64,000 nucleotides of DNA from positions 124,001 through 188,000 of the forward strand of contig JAEZDY010000042.1 of assembly GCA_023417935.1 (NCBI GenBank). Direction: 5' to 3'. This document shows, one piece after another, positions 26,760 to 35,329 of this stretch. The first letter of the stretch is position 1, and every line of letters begins with the position of its first letter. The notes beneath the pieces are model-generated. The model saw nothing but the letters and a program-made list of their open reading frames with translations, was not told where the DNA came from and ran no database searches. The translations under genes were made by a program, and so were the position numbers. The DNA is from Bacteroidota bacterium. GTDB lineage: Bacteria > Bacteroidota > Bacteroidia > Bacteroidales > Lentimicrobiaceae.

Positions 26760-29378
26760 TCAGACCGAAAGTATCAAAGTTTGAGCTTTATTTATTGCAG
26801 CATCAAGGCCATTCACATCCTTACCTCCCGCGGTTGCGTAGTGCGGCTGGCCACCACCACCTCCTTTAATCTCTTTAGCCGGTTCTTTGATTATTGTTGA
26901 AGCATTTAAGCCTTTATGCTTCACAAGTTCTTCGGAAATAGCAACTGTGAGCATAGGTTTGTTATCGCTTTGAGAACCTATGATGACAATTAGGTCATCA
27001 TTTCCTTGCAACAACTTAAAGGTTAGGTCTCTGACAGCATTAGGTTCAAGGTTCACTTTTGAAACGATAAGTCTGTATGTTTCATGTTGTTGATATGCGG
27101 ATGACAATTCCAAATATAAATTATGAACTTTCTCAGCATTGTTCTTTTCAATGATTGACTTTAATTCATTGTTCTCATCCAACAGATTTTTTACAGCCTT
27201 TAATGGGTCAGTATTATTCTTCAATAATGACTTTATTTCATCAAGTAATTCATTTTGGCTATTGTAGAATGCTTCAGCTTTCTCTCCTGTGATTGCTTCA
27301 ATGCGCCGCACTCCGGCAGCAATTGCTGATTCTGATGTTATTTTAAACAATCCAATTTGCCCGGTGGCTGGTACATGTGTGCCACCACACAATTCAATTG
27401 AGTCACCAAACTTGATCATTCTAACAGTATCACCATATTTTTCTCCAAACAATGCCAATGCACCTCTTTCTTTTGCTTCTTCAATTGGTACAGCTCTCCA
27501 TTCTTCTCTGCCGAAGTTTTTACGTATTAGATTATTCACAATATTTTCTACTTCAAGCACCTCCTTATCTGTCATCTTCTGAAAATGCGCAAAGTCAAAA
27601 CGCAAATAATCAGGATGAACGAAAGAACCTTTTTGTTCAACGTGACTGCCTAATACTGCGCGAAGTGCCTGGTGGAGTAAGTGTGTTGCTGAATGATTAT
27701 TTGCTGTGCGAATTCTATTTTCTTCTGATACTATCGCATGAACACTGCCTTCAGTTCTCTCAGGGAATTCATTGCACAGATGTATGATAAGGTTGTTTTC
27801 CTTTTTAGTATCCTGCACAACTATCTGCTTTCCGTCTATCTCCAGTATGCCTGTATCACCGGCCTGTCCTCCTGATTCTGCATAGAAAGGTGTTTCAGCA
27901 AGTACCACCTGGTAGAAAGTTTTTCCTTTTGAATTCACTTTCCTGTAACGCGTAATATAAGTATTTGACTCGAGGGAATCGTAGCCAATAAAGGTTTCAG
28001 CATGGTCACTTTTTAAAATTATCCAGTCGTCAACTTCAACACTGGCATCCTTACGTGAGCGTTCTTTCTGCTGTTGCAGCCCTCGTTGGAATGCCTCCAT
28101 ATCAACATCGAGGTTTTGTTCTCTTGCCATCAAACTGGTTAAGTCAATAGGGAAACCATAAGTATCATATAATTCGAATGCAAATTCACCTGTAATTTTT
28201 GAACCGGGATTGTTACTGGTATACTGGTTAAATTTTGAAATACCATGTGATAGGGTGCGTAAAAATGATGCCTCCTCTTCAGTAACAACCTTTATGATCA
28301 GGTCCTTCTGGCTTTTGAGTTCACTGAAATAGCTACCCATTTCATTAACCAGCACCGGCACAAGTTTATTTATGAACGGCTGGCTTAAGTCAAGGAAAGT
28401 ATAACCATATCGTACCGCTCTCCGAAGTATTCGTCTGATTACATAACCTGCCTTATTATTCGATGGCAATTGTCCATCGGCAATGGCAAAAGCAATAGTG
28501 CGAAGGTGATCGGCAATAACGCGCATGGCAACGTCTGTTGCTGGTGATTTACCATACATTATGTTGCTTATCCTTGATATTTCATTGATTATTGGTTGGA
28601 AAACATCCGTATCGTAATTAGATTTTTTTCCTTGCAACACCATGCAAAGACGTTCAAAACCCATACCAGTATCAACGTGTTTTGCTGGCAGTGGCTGCAA
28701 TGAGCCATTAGCAAGCCTGTTGAACTCCATGAAAACCAGGTTCCAAATCTCAATTACAAGTGGATCACCAGTGTTTACAAGTGATGCACCATCAATTTCT
28801 TTTCTTTGTGCATCATCACGAATATCAACATGTATTTCAGAGCATGGTCCACATGGCCCTGAATCGCCCATTTCCCAGAAATTGTCTTTTTTACTACCTC
28901 TTAGTATTCTATCCTTTGCAATAAGTGGCTCCCAGTAACTGTATGCTTCCATATCGGCCTCCAGCTTATCGCCTTCATCACCCCCGAATATGGTAACATA
29001 AATGCGGTCTTTATCAATCTTTACAGTTTCAGTAAGGAATTCCCAGGCCCATTCAATTGCTTCCTTCTTGAAATAATCACCAAACGACCAGTTACCTAGC
29101 ATCTCAAACATTGTATGGTGGTATGTGTCATGTCCAACTTCTTCAAGGTCGTTGTGTTTACCTGACACCCGCAGACACTTTTGAGTATTAGCAATTCGGG
29201 CAAATTTAACAGGTGAATTTCCCAGGAAAATATCCTTAAATTGGTTCATACCAGCATTTGTAAACATCAAGGTAGGGTCATCTTTTATGACCATTGGTGC
29301 TGAAGGTACTATATGGTGTTGTTTAGTTTCAAAAAAAATTAAAAAGGCTTGTCTTATTTCCTGAGCATTCATATTCAA
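26760..29378 (-). CDS. alaS: Alanyl-tRNA synthetase
   Basis: AlaS charges tRNA-Ala and edits mischarged serine and glycine. The 872-residue protein starts MNMNAQEIRQAFLIFFE (either ATG, 29378 or 29372, is possible). It has the class II catalytic core including TNAGMNQFKDIFLG, the editing-domain zinc motifs HSATHLLHQAL and CGGTHVPATGQIG, and the C-terminal glycine-rich oligomerisation domain KGGGGGQPHYATAGGK. All expected elements are complete. It is divergent from the M23 peptidase gene with a compact shared promoter region. Confidence 0.97.
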   Translation of the reverse strand: MNMNAQEIRQAFLIFFETKQHHIVPSAPMVIKDDPTLMFTNAGMNQFKDIFLGNSPVKFARIANTQKCLRVSGKHNDLEEVGHDTYHHTMFEMLGNWSFGDYFKKEAIEWAWEFLTETVKIDKDRIYVTIFGGDEGDKLEADMEAYSYWEPLIAKDRILRGSKKDNFWEMGDSGPCGPCSEIHVDIRDDAQRKEIDGASLVNTGDPLVIEIWNLVFMEFNRLANGSLQPLPAKHVDTGMGFERLCMVLQGKKSNYDTDVFQPIINEISRISNIMYGKSPATDVAMRVIADHLRTIAFAIADGQLPSNNKAGYVIRRILRRAVRYGYTFLDLSQPFINKLVPVLVNEMGSYFSELKSQKDLIIKVVTEEEASFLRTLSHGISKFNQYTSNNPGSKITGEFAFELYDTYGFPIDLTSLMAREQNLDVDMEAFQRGLQQQKERSRKDASVEVDDWIILKSDHAETFIGYDSLESNTYITRYRKVNSKGKTFYQVVLAETPFYAESGGQAGDTGILEIDGKQIVVQDTKKENNLIIHLCNEFPERTEGSVHAIVSEENRIRTANNHSATHLLHQALRAVLGSHVEQKGSFVHPDYLRFDFAHFQKMTDKEVLEVENIVNNLIRKNFGREEWRAVPIEEAKERGALALFGEKYGDTVRMIKFGDSIELCGGTHVPATGQIGLFKITSESAIAAGVRRIEAITGEKAEAFYNSQNELLDEIKSLLKNNTDPLKAVKNLLDENNELKSIIEKNNAEKVHNLYLELSSAYQQHETYRLIVSKVNLEPNAVRDLTFKLLQGNDDLIVIIGSQSDNKPMLTVAISEELVKHKGLNASTIIKEPAKEIKGGGGGQPHYATAGGKDVNGLDAAINKAQTLILSV

Positions 29379-29430
29379 TGAGTTACGATAAAATGTGATG
29401 TAAAAAACGTATTTTTTGCTAGTTAAGGGC

Positions 29431-29460
29431 TTGCAAATTTAGTTTAAAAGTTTAATTTTG
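29431..29460 (+). promoter_or_regulatory. Promoter of the M23 peptidase gene
   Basis: TTG at 29431-29433 and TAATTTTG at 29453-29460 (followed by C) are separated by 19 bases. This is an almost ideal Bacteroidota -33/-7 promoter, 62 bases before the peptidase ATG. Confidence 0.6.
29434..29441 (-). promoter_or_regulatory. -7 box candidate for alaS
   Basis: On the minus strand TAAATTTG matches TAnnTTTG and overlaps the spacer of the divergent peptidase promoter, 55 bases before the alaS ATG. The two promoters would be mutually exclusive. Confidence 0.35.
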
Positions 29461-29521
29461 CGACAGCATCGTTGAAAGTGGATTACGATTGCTGCTTTTA
29501 GATTTCAATTATATTTATTTC

Positions 29522-30493
29522 ATGTCGAAAACACGATATCATTTCAACCCTAAATCGTTGAAAATTGAGAAAGTCCAAGTGTCTTTCCGTCAGAAATTTA
29601 TCCGATTCATTTCAGTTATAGCAACAAGTTTGGTTTTCGCTTCAGTAGTTCTGCTGATAGCTTATAATTTTCTTGATTCTCCAAAAGAGAGAATGCTTGA
29701 GCGCGAACTTGAACAGTATGAATTGCAGTACAAAATTTTAAACGACCGCCTGGAAAAAGTTCAAGCAGTTGTTGCTGACTTACAGGATCGGGATGACAAC
29801 ATATACAGGGTAATTTTTGAATCGGAGCCTATCCCATCAAGTATCAGGAAAGCAGGCTTTGGTGGCGCAAACCGCTACGAAAAGCTGGAGGGTTTTAAAA
29901 ATACCGAAATTATTAAGAACACGACCAAGAAGCTTGATATGATTACCAGTCAGCTTGTTGTGCAATCAAAATCATACGATGAAGTCTTTGACCTGGCAAA
30001 GCGTAAGGATGAAATGATGGCTTCAATACCAGCAATTCAACCCGTATCGAATAAGGATTTAAGGAGAATTGGATCATACTATGGATATCGGACTGATCCT
30101 TTTTATAAGGTTACAAAATTTCATGAAGGCATTGATTTCACTGCCAGTGTTGGCACTGAAATCTATTCAACCGGTGATGGTACTGTTTCAAAAATTGAGC
30201 GTACAAGAGGTGGTTATGGCAATTGCATAATTGTTAACCATGGATTTGGATACCAAACTGTGTATGCTCACCTTTCAAAAATAGAAGTAAAACGTGGTGA
30301 AAAGGTTAAACGCGGTCAGGTAATTGGAAGGGTTGGTAACACAGGCAAGTCTACTGCTCCACACCTGCACTATGAAGTGCGTAAGAATAACAAATCAGTT
30401 GACCCTATTAACTATTTCTTTAACGATATTACTCCTGAAGAATACGAGTTGATGATTGAATTGTCGCAGAGGCCTTCACAAACCCTTGACTAG
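29522..30493 (+). CDS. M23-family metallopeptidase (LytM-type cell-wall endopeptidase)
   Basis: This membrane-anchored murein hydrolase, or regulator of hydrolases, has 323 residues. It has one N-terminal helix (ISVIATSLVFASVVLLIAYNF), then a coiled coil (LEQYELQYKILNDRLEKVQAVVADL with flanks) and a C-terminal LytM domain. Zinc ligands are visible in FHEGIDF (HxxxD) and APHLHYEV (HxH), so the enzyme should be catalytic. I preferred the ATG at 29522 (MSKTRYHFNPKSLKIEKV) to an in-frame TTG at 29489. The gene is divergent from alaS, and a small MerR gene follows after six bases. Confidence 0.93.
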   Translation: MSKTRYHFNPKSLKIEKVQVSFRQKFIRFISVIATSLVFASVVLLIAYNFLDSPKERMLERELEQYELQYKILNDRLEKVQAVVADLQDRDDNIYRVIFESEPIPSSIRKAGFGGANRYEKLEGFKNTEIIKNTTKKLDMITSQLVVQSKSYDEVFDLAKRKDEMMASIPAIQPVSNKDLRRIGSYYGYRTDPFYKVTKFHEGIDFTASVGTEIYSTGDGTVSKIERTRGGYGNCIIVNHGFGYQTVYAHLSKIEVKRGEKVKRGQVIGRVGNTGKSTAPHLHYEVRKNNKSVDPINYFFNDITPEEYELMIELSQRPSQTLD

Positions 30494-30499
30494 CAGATC

Positions 30500-30835
30500 A
30501 TGCCATATAAGAAACCTGTTATAAAAAAGGTTTACTACCGTATTGGTGAGGTAGCCGCCATCTTCAATGTTAATATTTCATTGATCAGGTTTTGGGAGAA
30601 CGAATTCGATATAATAAAACCATTCAGGAATAAAAAAGGAAATCGCTTCTTTACCCAGGCTGATGTTGATAACTTTCACATTATCTACCACCTCGTTAAA
30701 GAGCGGGGATATACCTTGAATGGTGCCAAAGAGAAGCTGAAAGGGAATTTTGCAGAAGTGTCTGATAATCACCAAATCGTAAAAACCTTACAGGATATAA
30801 AGTCTTTCCTGCTTGAGTTGAAACAAGAGTTGTAA
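30500..30835 (+). CDS. Small MerR-family transcriptional regulator
   Basis: This 111-residue protein has a MerR DNA-binding domain: YRIGEVAAIFNVNISLIRFWENEFDIIKP, the wing with NKKGNRFFTQADVDNFHIIYHLV, and the KERGYTLNGAKEKLKG helix. There is no effector domain beyond a short helical tail. It is six bases after the M23 peptidase stop, and I recall this alaS / M23 / MerR arrangement as common in Bacteroidota. Target genes and inducer are unknown. Confidence 0.9.
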   Translation: MPYKKPVIKKVYYRIGEVAAIFNVNISLIRFWENEFDIIKPFRNKKGNRFFTQADVDNFHIIYHLVKERGYTLNGAKEKLKGNFAEVSDNHQIVKTLQDIKSFLLELKQEL

Positions 30836-30972
30836 ACACCCATTTATTTATTAAATAATAACCCATACGCTATGTATGCGACTATGGTTGGGTTACTGTG
30901 CTCCATTATTTTCATTTCCTGAAATAAAAGAGCCTTACTGAGCATTTTTTTTAATGCAGATCCATTACCATC

Positions 30973-31049
30973 ATAAGCGTCTTTTAAGCGTCTTATAAGC
31001 GTCTTATAAGCGTCCTCAAACGCTTATGAATCGCTTATGAATCGCTTAT
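30973..31049. repeat. 11-bp phased direct repeats with inverted arm
   Basis: The left arm has ATAAGCG (one copy TTAAGCG) starting at 30973, 30984, 30995 and 31006. The right arm has the inverse CGCTTAT starting at 31021, 31032 and 31043. Both arms keep an exact 11-base period, so the block can fold into a long imperfect hairpin or bind a helically phased protein. Confidence 0.75.
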
Positions 31050-31083
31050 ATGTTGCTAATACTAAAAAGGGAAATAATAGCTA

Positions 31084-31206
31084 TTGAAAATCCTTAAGAG
31101 ATTTATCAAACTCCAGGTAAAAAATGAAAAACTTTCGGTTGAAAGAGATGACAATATGAACATGGCCTTCATTACATATAATGAACGCACTGGAAAGAAG
31201 GATTAA
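31084..31206 (+). CDS. Possible 40-residue ORF or gene remnant
   Basis: A TTG-started frame encodes LKILKRFIKLQVKNEKLSVE and ends AFITYNERTGKKD. It is basic and has plausible codon use, but it has no recognised domain and no clear start. It may be the tail of a decayed gene. Confidence 0.2.
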   Translation: MKILKRFIKLQVKNEKLSVERDDNMNMAFITYNERTGKKD

Positions 31207-31220
31207 CAGAAGATTATCTA

Positions 31221-32186
31221 CTAGAGATAGTTTTTATTTGAGAGGAAATTAGAAACATAATCTGCAACACCTGCCTCTAAGGTTGTGAATTCATTTGAAT
31301 AACCAGAGTTCACAAGTTTTTGCATGTTTGCTTCAGTGAAATACTGGTATTTTTCCCTGATATCTTCAGGTGTGTCAATAAATTCAATAACAGGTTCAAT
31401 GTTCAGAGCTTTAAAGGTGGCAAGTGCAAGATCCTTAAAGGAACGGGCTTTGCCAGTGCCCAGGTTATACAGGCCTGATGCAGGCTTTTTCTTCATCATG
31501 TAGTAAAGCACCTCCACCACATCTTTAATATATACAAAATCACGCAGTTGCTCACCATCCTTAAATGCTGGTTTATGTGACTTAAATAACTTCACTTTTC
31601 CCGTTTCTTTGATCTGCCGATGTGCATGGTAAATTACTGAAGCCATACGTCCTTTATGATATTCATTAGGGCCGTAAACGTTAAAGAATTTCATTCCAGC
31701 CCAAAAAGGAGGAGTTTCGAATTTCTGAAGCACCCACTTGTCGAAATCATTTTTCGACTCACCATAGGGATTAAGTGGTTTGAGGGTCTCAACAATACTA
31801 TGATCATCATTATAGCCTTTTTCTCCCATGCCATAAGTTGCAGCTGAAGAGGCATAAACTAACGGAATATTGAGCTGCGTACATAGCGTAAATATGTTTT
31901 TTGAGTATTCGAGATTAAGCTCATTGAAAATATCAACATTAAACTCGGTAGTATCCGTGCGGGCGCCAATATGAAAAACAAATCCTACTTCATCGCTGTT
32001 TGCAATAAACCATCTGAAGAAGCTCTTGCGTTCAACTTTTTCTCTGATTGTCTTCCCTGCAAGATTCCCTGCTTTTTCAGTCTTGCTGAAATCGTCAACG
32101 GCCACAATATCATCGTAACCTTTACTATTGAGTTTTGAAATCAGGCAACTGCCTATAAAGCCTGCGGCTCCTGTAACTATTATCAT
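31221..32186 (-). CDS. hldD: ADP-L-glycero-D-manno-heptose 6-epimerase
   Basis: HldD epimerises ADP-D-glycero- to ADP-L-glycero-manno-heptose for the lipopolysaccharide inner core. The short-chain dehydrogenase fold starts MIIVTGAAGFIGSCL. YGESKNDFDKWV carries the YxxxK catalytic pair, and KFFNVYGPNEYHKGRMASV is diagnostic. I chose the ATG at 32184-32186. The open frame extends to 32324 but that part overlaps the phosphatase gene and has no NAD-fold sequence. The resulting 321 residues match the family. It lies 16 bases after the alkaline phosphatase stop, so it is probably co-transcribed. Confidence 0.94.
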   Translation of the reverse strand: MIIVTGAAGFIGSCLISKLNSKGYDDIVAVDDFSKTEKAGNLAGKTIREKVERKSFFRWFIANSDEVGFVFHIGARTDTTEFNVDIFNELNLEYSKNIFTLCTQLNIPLVYASSAATYGMGEKGYNDDHSIVETLKPLNPYGESKNDFDKWVLQKFETPPFWAGMKFFNVYGPNEYHKGRMASVIYHAHRQIKETGKVKLFKSHKPAFKDGEQLRDFVYIKDVVEVLYYMMKKKPASGLYNLGTGKARSFKDLALATFKALNIEPVIEFIDTPEDIREKYQYFTEANMQKLVNSGYSNEFTTLEAGVADYVSNFLSNKNYL

Positions 32187-32202
32187 GCTTGTAAAAGGTT
32201 TA

Positions 32203-33339
32203 TTATTGATTTGACCGTTTATTAAAACCAGATTCCTTAAAACCATAAGCTGACATAATATTACGGAAAATGTCAGTATTATCCATAAAACCTTTGAATA
32301 ATTCAGCTCTCTTGCCAAAGGCAAAAAGTGGTACAGGTGTAGCGGAATGATGAGTTGTGGAGAAATGAGGTTTCATTTTGCCGGGCATAAGTTCATCTTC
32401 TATCAATGTCATTCCTCCGGTTTCATGATCGGAGGTAACAATAACAAGCGTTTCAGGATGTGACCTTGCAAAATCAAGCACAATGCCTACAGCCTTATCA
32501 AAATCAAGAAGCTCAGCAAGTACGTAGCCAATTTCATTTGCATGGCCTCCCCAGTCAATCTGGGAGCCCTCGATCATCAGGAAGAACCCATCCTTATTTT
32601 GTGATAAAGTGTTTAATGCCTTACTTGTAGATACAGAAAGCATATCACCTCTTCCTTCTGACATCTTTGGAGGATGCTCAGGATATAATAACCCGGCCAA
32701 TTTCCCTGACTGGTGGTTTTTAAGCTGCTCAAGTGAAGTAGCAACGTAGTATCCGCGGGTTATCAGGCTATCTATGTAGTTAATGCTATCAGCCCTTTTA
32801 TTGAAATTGTTTAATCCTCCACCTATAAATACGTCTATACCTGAATCTAGAAATTGTCGGGCTATTTCATTCGCATGGCTTCGGTGGGGAACATTAGCTA
32901 TAAATGAAGCAGGAGTTGCATGGGTAATATCAGAAGTTGCAATCAAACCTGTTGACAAGCCGTATTCTTCAGCAATTTTAAGAATACTTTTCAAAACTGA
33001 ACTATCGGCACGCATGCCAACCAGGCCGTTCGTGGTTTTAACTCCCGTTGCAAGAGCAGTACCCCCCGCCCCGGAATCAGTGATATCATTATCGTCAGAA
33101 GAGGTGGATACTATTGCTGCATGAGGAAGACTTAACAGGTTAAGTTGAGCATTTGCAGCAGCAGCATGAATTTGCGCGATGCCCATTCCATCGCCAACCA
33201 GCAGTATCACATTCCGGGCCTTGTTGTCACCTGATGAGCCGGGATTTTGCGAGAAGGCTAAGCTATTTATTATAACTAACTGTAAAACAGCTACAAGGAG
33301 GAATGAGTTTTTGGTATTTTTTAGAGTTATTTTTAGCAT
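32203..33339 (-). CDS. Alkaline phosphatase
   Basis: This exported phosphomonoesterase of 378 residues has a signal peptide (FLLVAVLQLVIINSLAFSQ). The metal-binding GDGMGIAQIHAA, the nucleophile motif TDSGAGGTALATGVKT, IGGGLNNF and SDHETGGMT are all present, giving the two-zinc active site. It is shorter than the E. coli enzyme, as is usual for many Bacteroidota members. hldD follows after 16 bases. A TAATTTTG box lies only four bases before the ATG, which implies an almost leaderless transcript. Confidence 0.93.
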   Translation of the reverse strand: MLKITLKNTKNSFLLVAVLQLVIINSLAFSQNPGSSGDNKARNVILLVGDGMGIAQIHAAAANAQLNLLSLPHAAIVSTSSDDNDITDSGAGGTALATGVKTTNGLVGMRADSSVLKSILKIAEEYGLSTGLIATSDITHATPASFIANVPHRSHANEIARQFLDSGIDVFIGGGLNNFNKRADSINYIDSLITRGYYVATSLEQLKNHQSGKLAGLLYPEHPPKMSEGRGDMLSVSTSKALNTLSQNKDGFFLMIEGSQIDWGGHANEIGYVLAELLDFDKAVGIVLDFARSHPETLVIVTSDHETGGMTLIEDELMPGKMKPHFSTTHHSATPVPLFAFGKRAELFKGFMDNTDIFRNIMSAYGFKESGFNKRSNQ

Positions 33340-33343
33340 GCTG

Positions 33344-33351
33344 CAAAATTA
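33344..33351 (-). promoter_or_regulatory. -7 box directly before the alkaline phosphatase ATG
   Basis: TAATTTTG followed by C on the minus strand ends four bases before the ATG at 33339. If used, transcription would begin at or next to the start codon. Confidence 0.4.
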
Positions 33352-33485
33352 TCAATTTATGACGATATGATGCACTAATAATGAAAATCTAAGTACATTT
33401 ACGGTTTTTTAGCGCGAATTAGATTAGAATTCAAATAATGAAAATTCCCTATTCCTAACAAACAATCAAACCTAAAATCAATTGT

Positions 33486-34889
33486 ATGAAAGAGAAAGCC
33501 GGTAAATTGCTGAACGATTCACCAACAGCGCGTTGGATTGCATTGGCGTTGATTTCGATAACCATGTTCTTTGCCTACTTCTTTGTAGACGTAGTGGCCC
33601 CACTGCAAAAAGATCTGGAGTCAATTTATAAATGGACACCTGAGGTGTTTGGAATGCTCGGAGGTTCAGAGTATTTTCTTAACGTTTTTGTATTCTTCCT
33701 CATCTTCTCAGGTATTATCCTTGATAAGATGGGTATTCGGTTTACCATTATAACCGCCGGACTAACAATGGTTGGAGGTGCTGCACTGAAATTTTACGCT
33801 TTAACTGAAGGTTTCGCTGCATCAGGACTGGCAACTTCACTTGATTCCTTCCTTACCTGGATTCCTGCATCAGCGAAGCTGGCATTTGTAGGCTTTGCAA
33901 TTTTTGGTATTGGCGTTGAGATGGCAGGTATTACGGTATCAAAAACTATCGTTAAGTGGTTTAGAGGTAGAGAAATGGCGCTTGCTATGGGTTTGGAAAT
34001 GGCAATTGCCCGTTTAGGCGTTTTCGCTGTATTCCAACTTACACCGATCTTTGCTGAGAATGGTGGGGTTTCAAATTCTGTATTCATGGGATTGGCATTC
34101 CTTTGTATTGGCTTCATCACATCCTTCATCTATACTTTTATGGACAGGAAGCTCGACAAGCAAATGGGTGTTACTGATGCCAGTGTAGATCCTGAAGAGG
34201 AATTCAAGCTCAGTGATATCAAAAAAATATTTACAAACCCTGGTTTTCTTGCAATTGCAGGTTTATGTGTATTATTCTATTCAGCTATTTTCCCATTCCA
34301 GAAATTTGCAACTGACATGCTTGCATCAAAACTTGATGTGAACGTAAAAGCTGCGGCGGCTTATGTTTCTTATTTCCCTATTGGTGCTATGATATTGACA
34401 CCGTTCATTGGATTATTTCTTGACCTTAGAGGAAAAGGAGCTACAATGATGATGTATGGCGCTATTCTGCTTACCATATCACATCTCATTTTTGCCCTTG
34501 TACCTGCTGATGTATTTAATGCTCCTATCGCAATCATTACTATTGTATTACTTGGAACAGCATTTTCTCTTGTGCCTGCATCAATGTGGCCTTCAGTTCC
34601 AAAAATTGTTGAAGACAGATATTTGGGTTCTGCTTTCGGAAGTATCTTCTGGATTCAGAATATTGGTTTGTTTGCAGTGCCTATTTTTATAGGATGGGCT
34701 CTTAATGCTTCCAACCCTGGTGTTTCTGAGCAAATCACTGCCGGAATAGTTGATGCAAAATATAGCTACACTGTTCCCGAACTGATATTTGCCGGTTTTG
34801 GCATGCTTGCAATCATTTTAAGCATTGTATTGAAGAAGGTTGACAAAAAGCATGGATACGGGCTGGAATTACCGAACAAAAAGAAATAA
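33486..34889 (+). CDS. Major facilitator superfamily transporter
   Basis: This 467-residue integral membrane protein has about twelve hydrophobic helices. The MFS loop signature DKMGIRFTIITAG follows helix 2, and a charged central loop (DRKLDKQMGVTDASVDPEEEF) separates the halves. The substrate is unknown; the sequence does not resemble the maltose-type MFS carriers that often accompany SusCDE loci. It is convergent with the LacI gene across a terminator-rich gap, so grouping it with the Sus-like operon is only positional. Confidence 0.88.
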   Translation: MKEKAGKLLNDSPTARWIALALISITMFFAYFFVDVVAPLQKDLESIYKWTPEVFGMLGGSEYFLNVFVFFLIFSGIILDKMGIRFTIITAGLTMVGGAALKFYALTEGFAASGLATSLDSFLTWIPASAKLAFVGFAIFGIGVEMAGITVSKTIVKWFRGREMALAMGLEMAIARLGVFAVFQLTPIFAENGGVSNSVFMGLAFLCIGFITSFIYTFMDRKLDKQMGVTDASVDPEEEFKLSDIKKIFTNPGFLAIAGLCVLFYSAIFPFQKFATDMLASKLDVNVKAAAAYVSYFPIGAMILTPFIGLFLDLRGKGATMMMYGAILLTISHLIFALVPADVFNAPIAIITIVLLGTAFSLVPASMWPSVPKIVEDRYLGSAFGSIFWIQNIGLFAVPIFIGWALNASNPGVSEQITAGIVDAKYSYTVPELIFAGFGMLAIILSIVLKKVDKKHGYGLELPNKKK

Positions 34890-34937
34890 ATTGCTGAATA
34901 AAGAGAAATAGTACTTAGTATAGGTTACATCATACTT

Positions 34938-34986
34938 ATCAGGGTAAATAATTGCTGAATTAAAAGCAGCGGTTATTTACCCTGAT
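34938..34986 (+). terminator. Long hairpin after the MFS gene
   Basis: Arms 34938-34957 and 34967-34986 pair over 20 bp with two T-G wobbles and a 9-base loop. There is no T-tract, so it may protect a 3' end rather than terminate by itself. Confidence 0.5.
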
Positions 34987-35082
34987 GTTATATGGATCAG
35001 TTTGGATTTATATGTGATCTGTTAATTTTTTGGGGAAGCTCATGTTAGTTAAAAGATTACCACATGGTGCTATTTTAAAAAG

Positions 35083-35112
35083 AAAAAACCTGCCGGGAAT
35101 GCAGGTTTTTTT
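35083..35112. terminator. Bidirectional terminator between MFS and LacI genes
   Basis: AACCTGC/GCAGGTT pairs around a 7-base loop with A-tract and T-tract flanks, so it works in both directions. Confidence 0.75.
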
Positions 35113-35213
35113 CTCAGGTGAGAAAGATGCGATGGCTCCGGGAAGTAGCCAAAGCAACGTGGATTTGAATCAGATGCAAAGATGTGCTAATTAAAATAGC
35201 AAAAGTGAACTAT

Positions 35214-35246
35214 TTATCAAACGTACGGAACTAATTATCAAACGTA
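35214..35246. repeat. Direct repeat TTATCAAACGTA x2
   Basis: Two exact 12-base copies at 35214-35225 and 35235-35246, 21 bases apart (two helical turns), about 85 bases after the LacI stop. No function is recognised. Confidence 0.5.
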
Positions 35247-35329
35247 GCGATCTGATGAATATTCGTATAAAATGAGTGATTTTTTACACCAAAAATTATG
35301 GCAATATTGACTCTTTTTTAGTGGTTTTA

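Larger units (their letters stand above)
30836..31220. other. Non-coding region with phased repeats and a possible gene remnant
   Basis: This is a 385-base stretch between the MerR gene and hldD. It contains the 11-bp phased inverted repeat array at 30973-31049 and a possible 40-codon frame at 31084-31206. Nothing else is recognisable. Confidence 0.5.
34890..35329. other. Convergent intergenic region between MFS and LacI genes
   Basis: This 440-base region holds two hairpins (34938-34986 and 35083-35112), a GC-richer stretch with a GGCT/AGCC stem at about 35131-35156 and a pair of TTATCAAACGTA repeats. No convincing open frame was found. A small RNA is possible but not shown. Confidence 0.45.

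Noticed and set aside
30973..31049. CRISPR or integron site
   Set aside because: The 11-base units are far too short, partly inverted and without spacers; no integrase is present.
32187..32324. N-terminal extension of hldD
   Set aside because: The open frame overlaps the alkaline phosphatase gene and encodes no part of the NAD-binding fold.
35131..35160. Signal recognition particle RNA
   Set aside because: A CCGGGAAGTAGCC-like stretch looks faintly similar to the SRP loop, but the flanking stems do not match.
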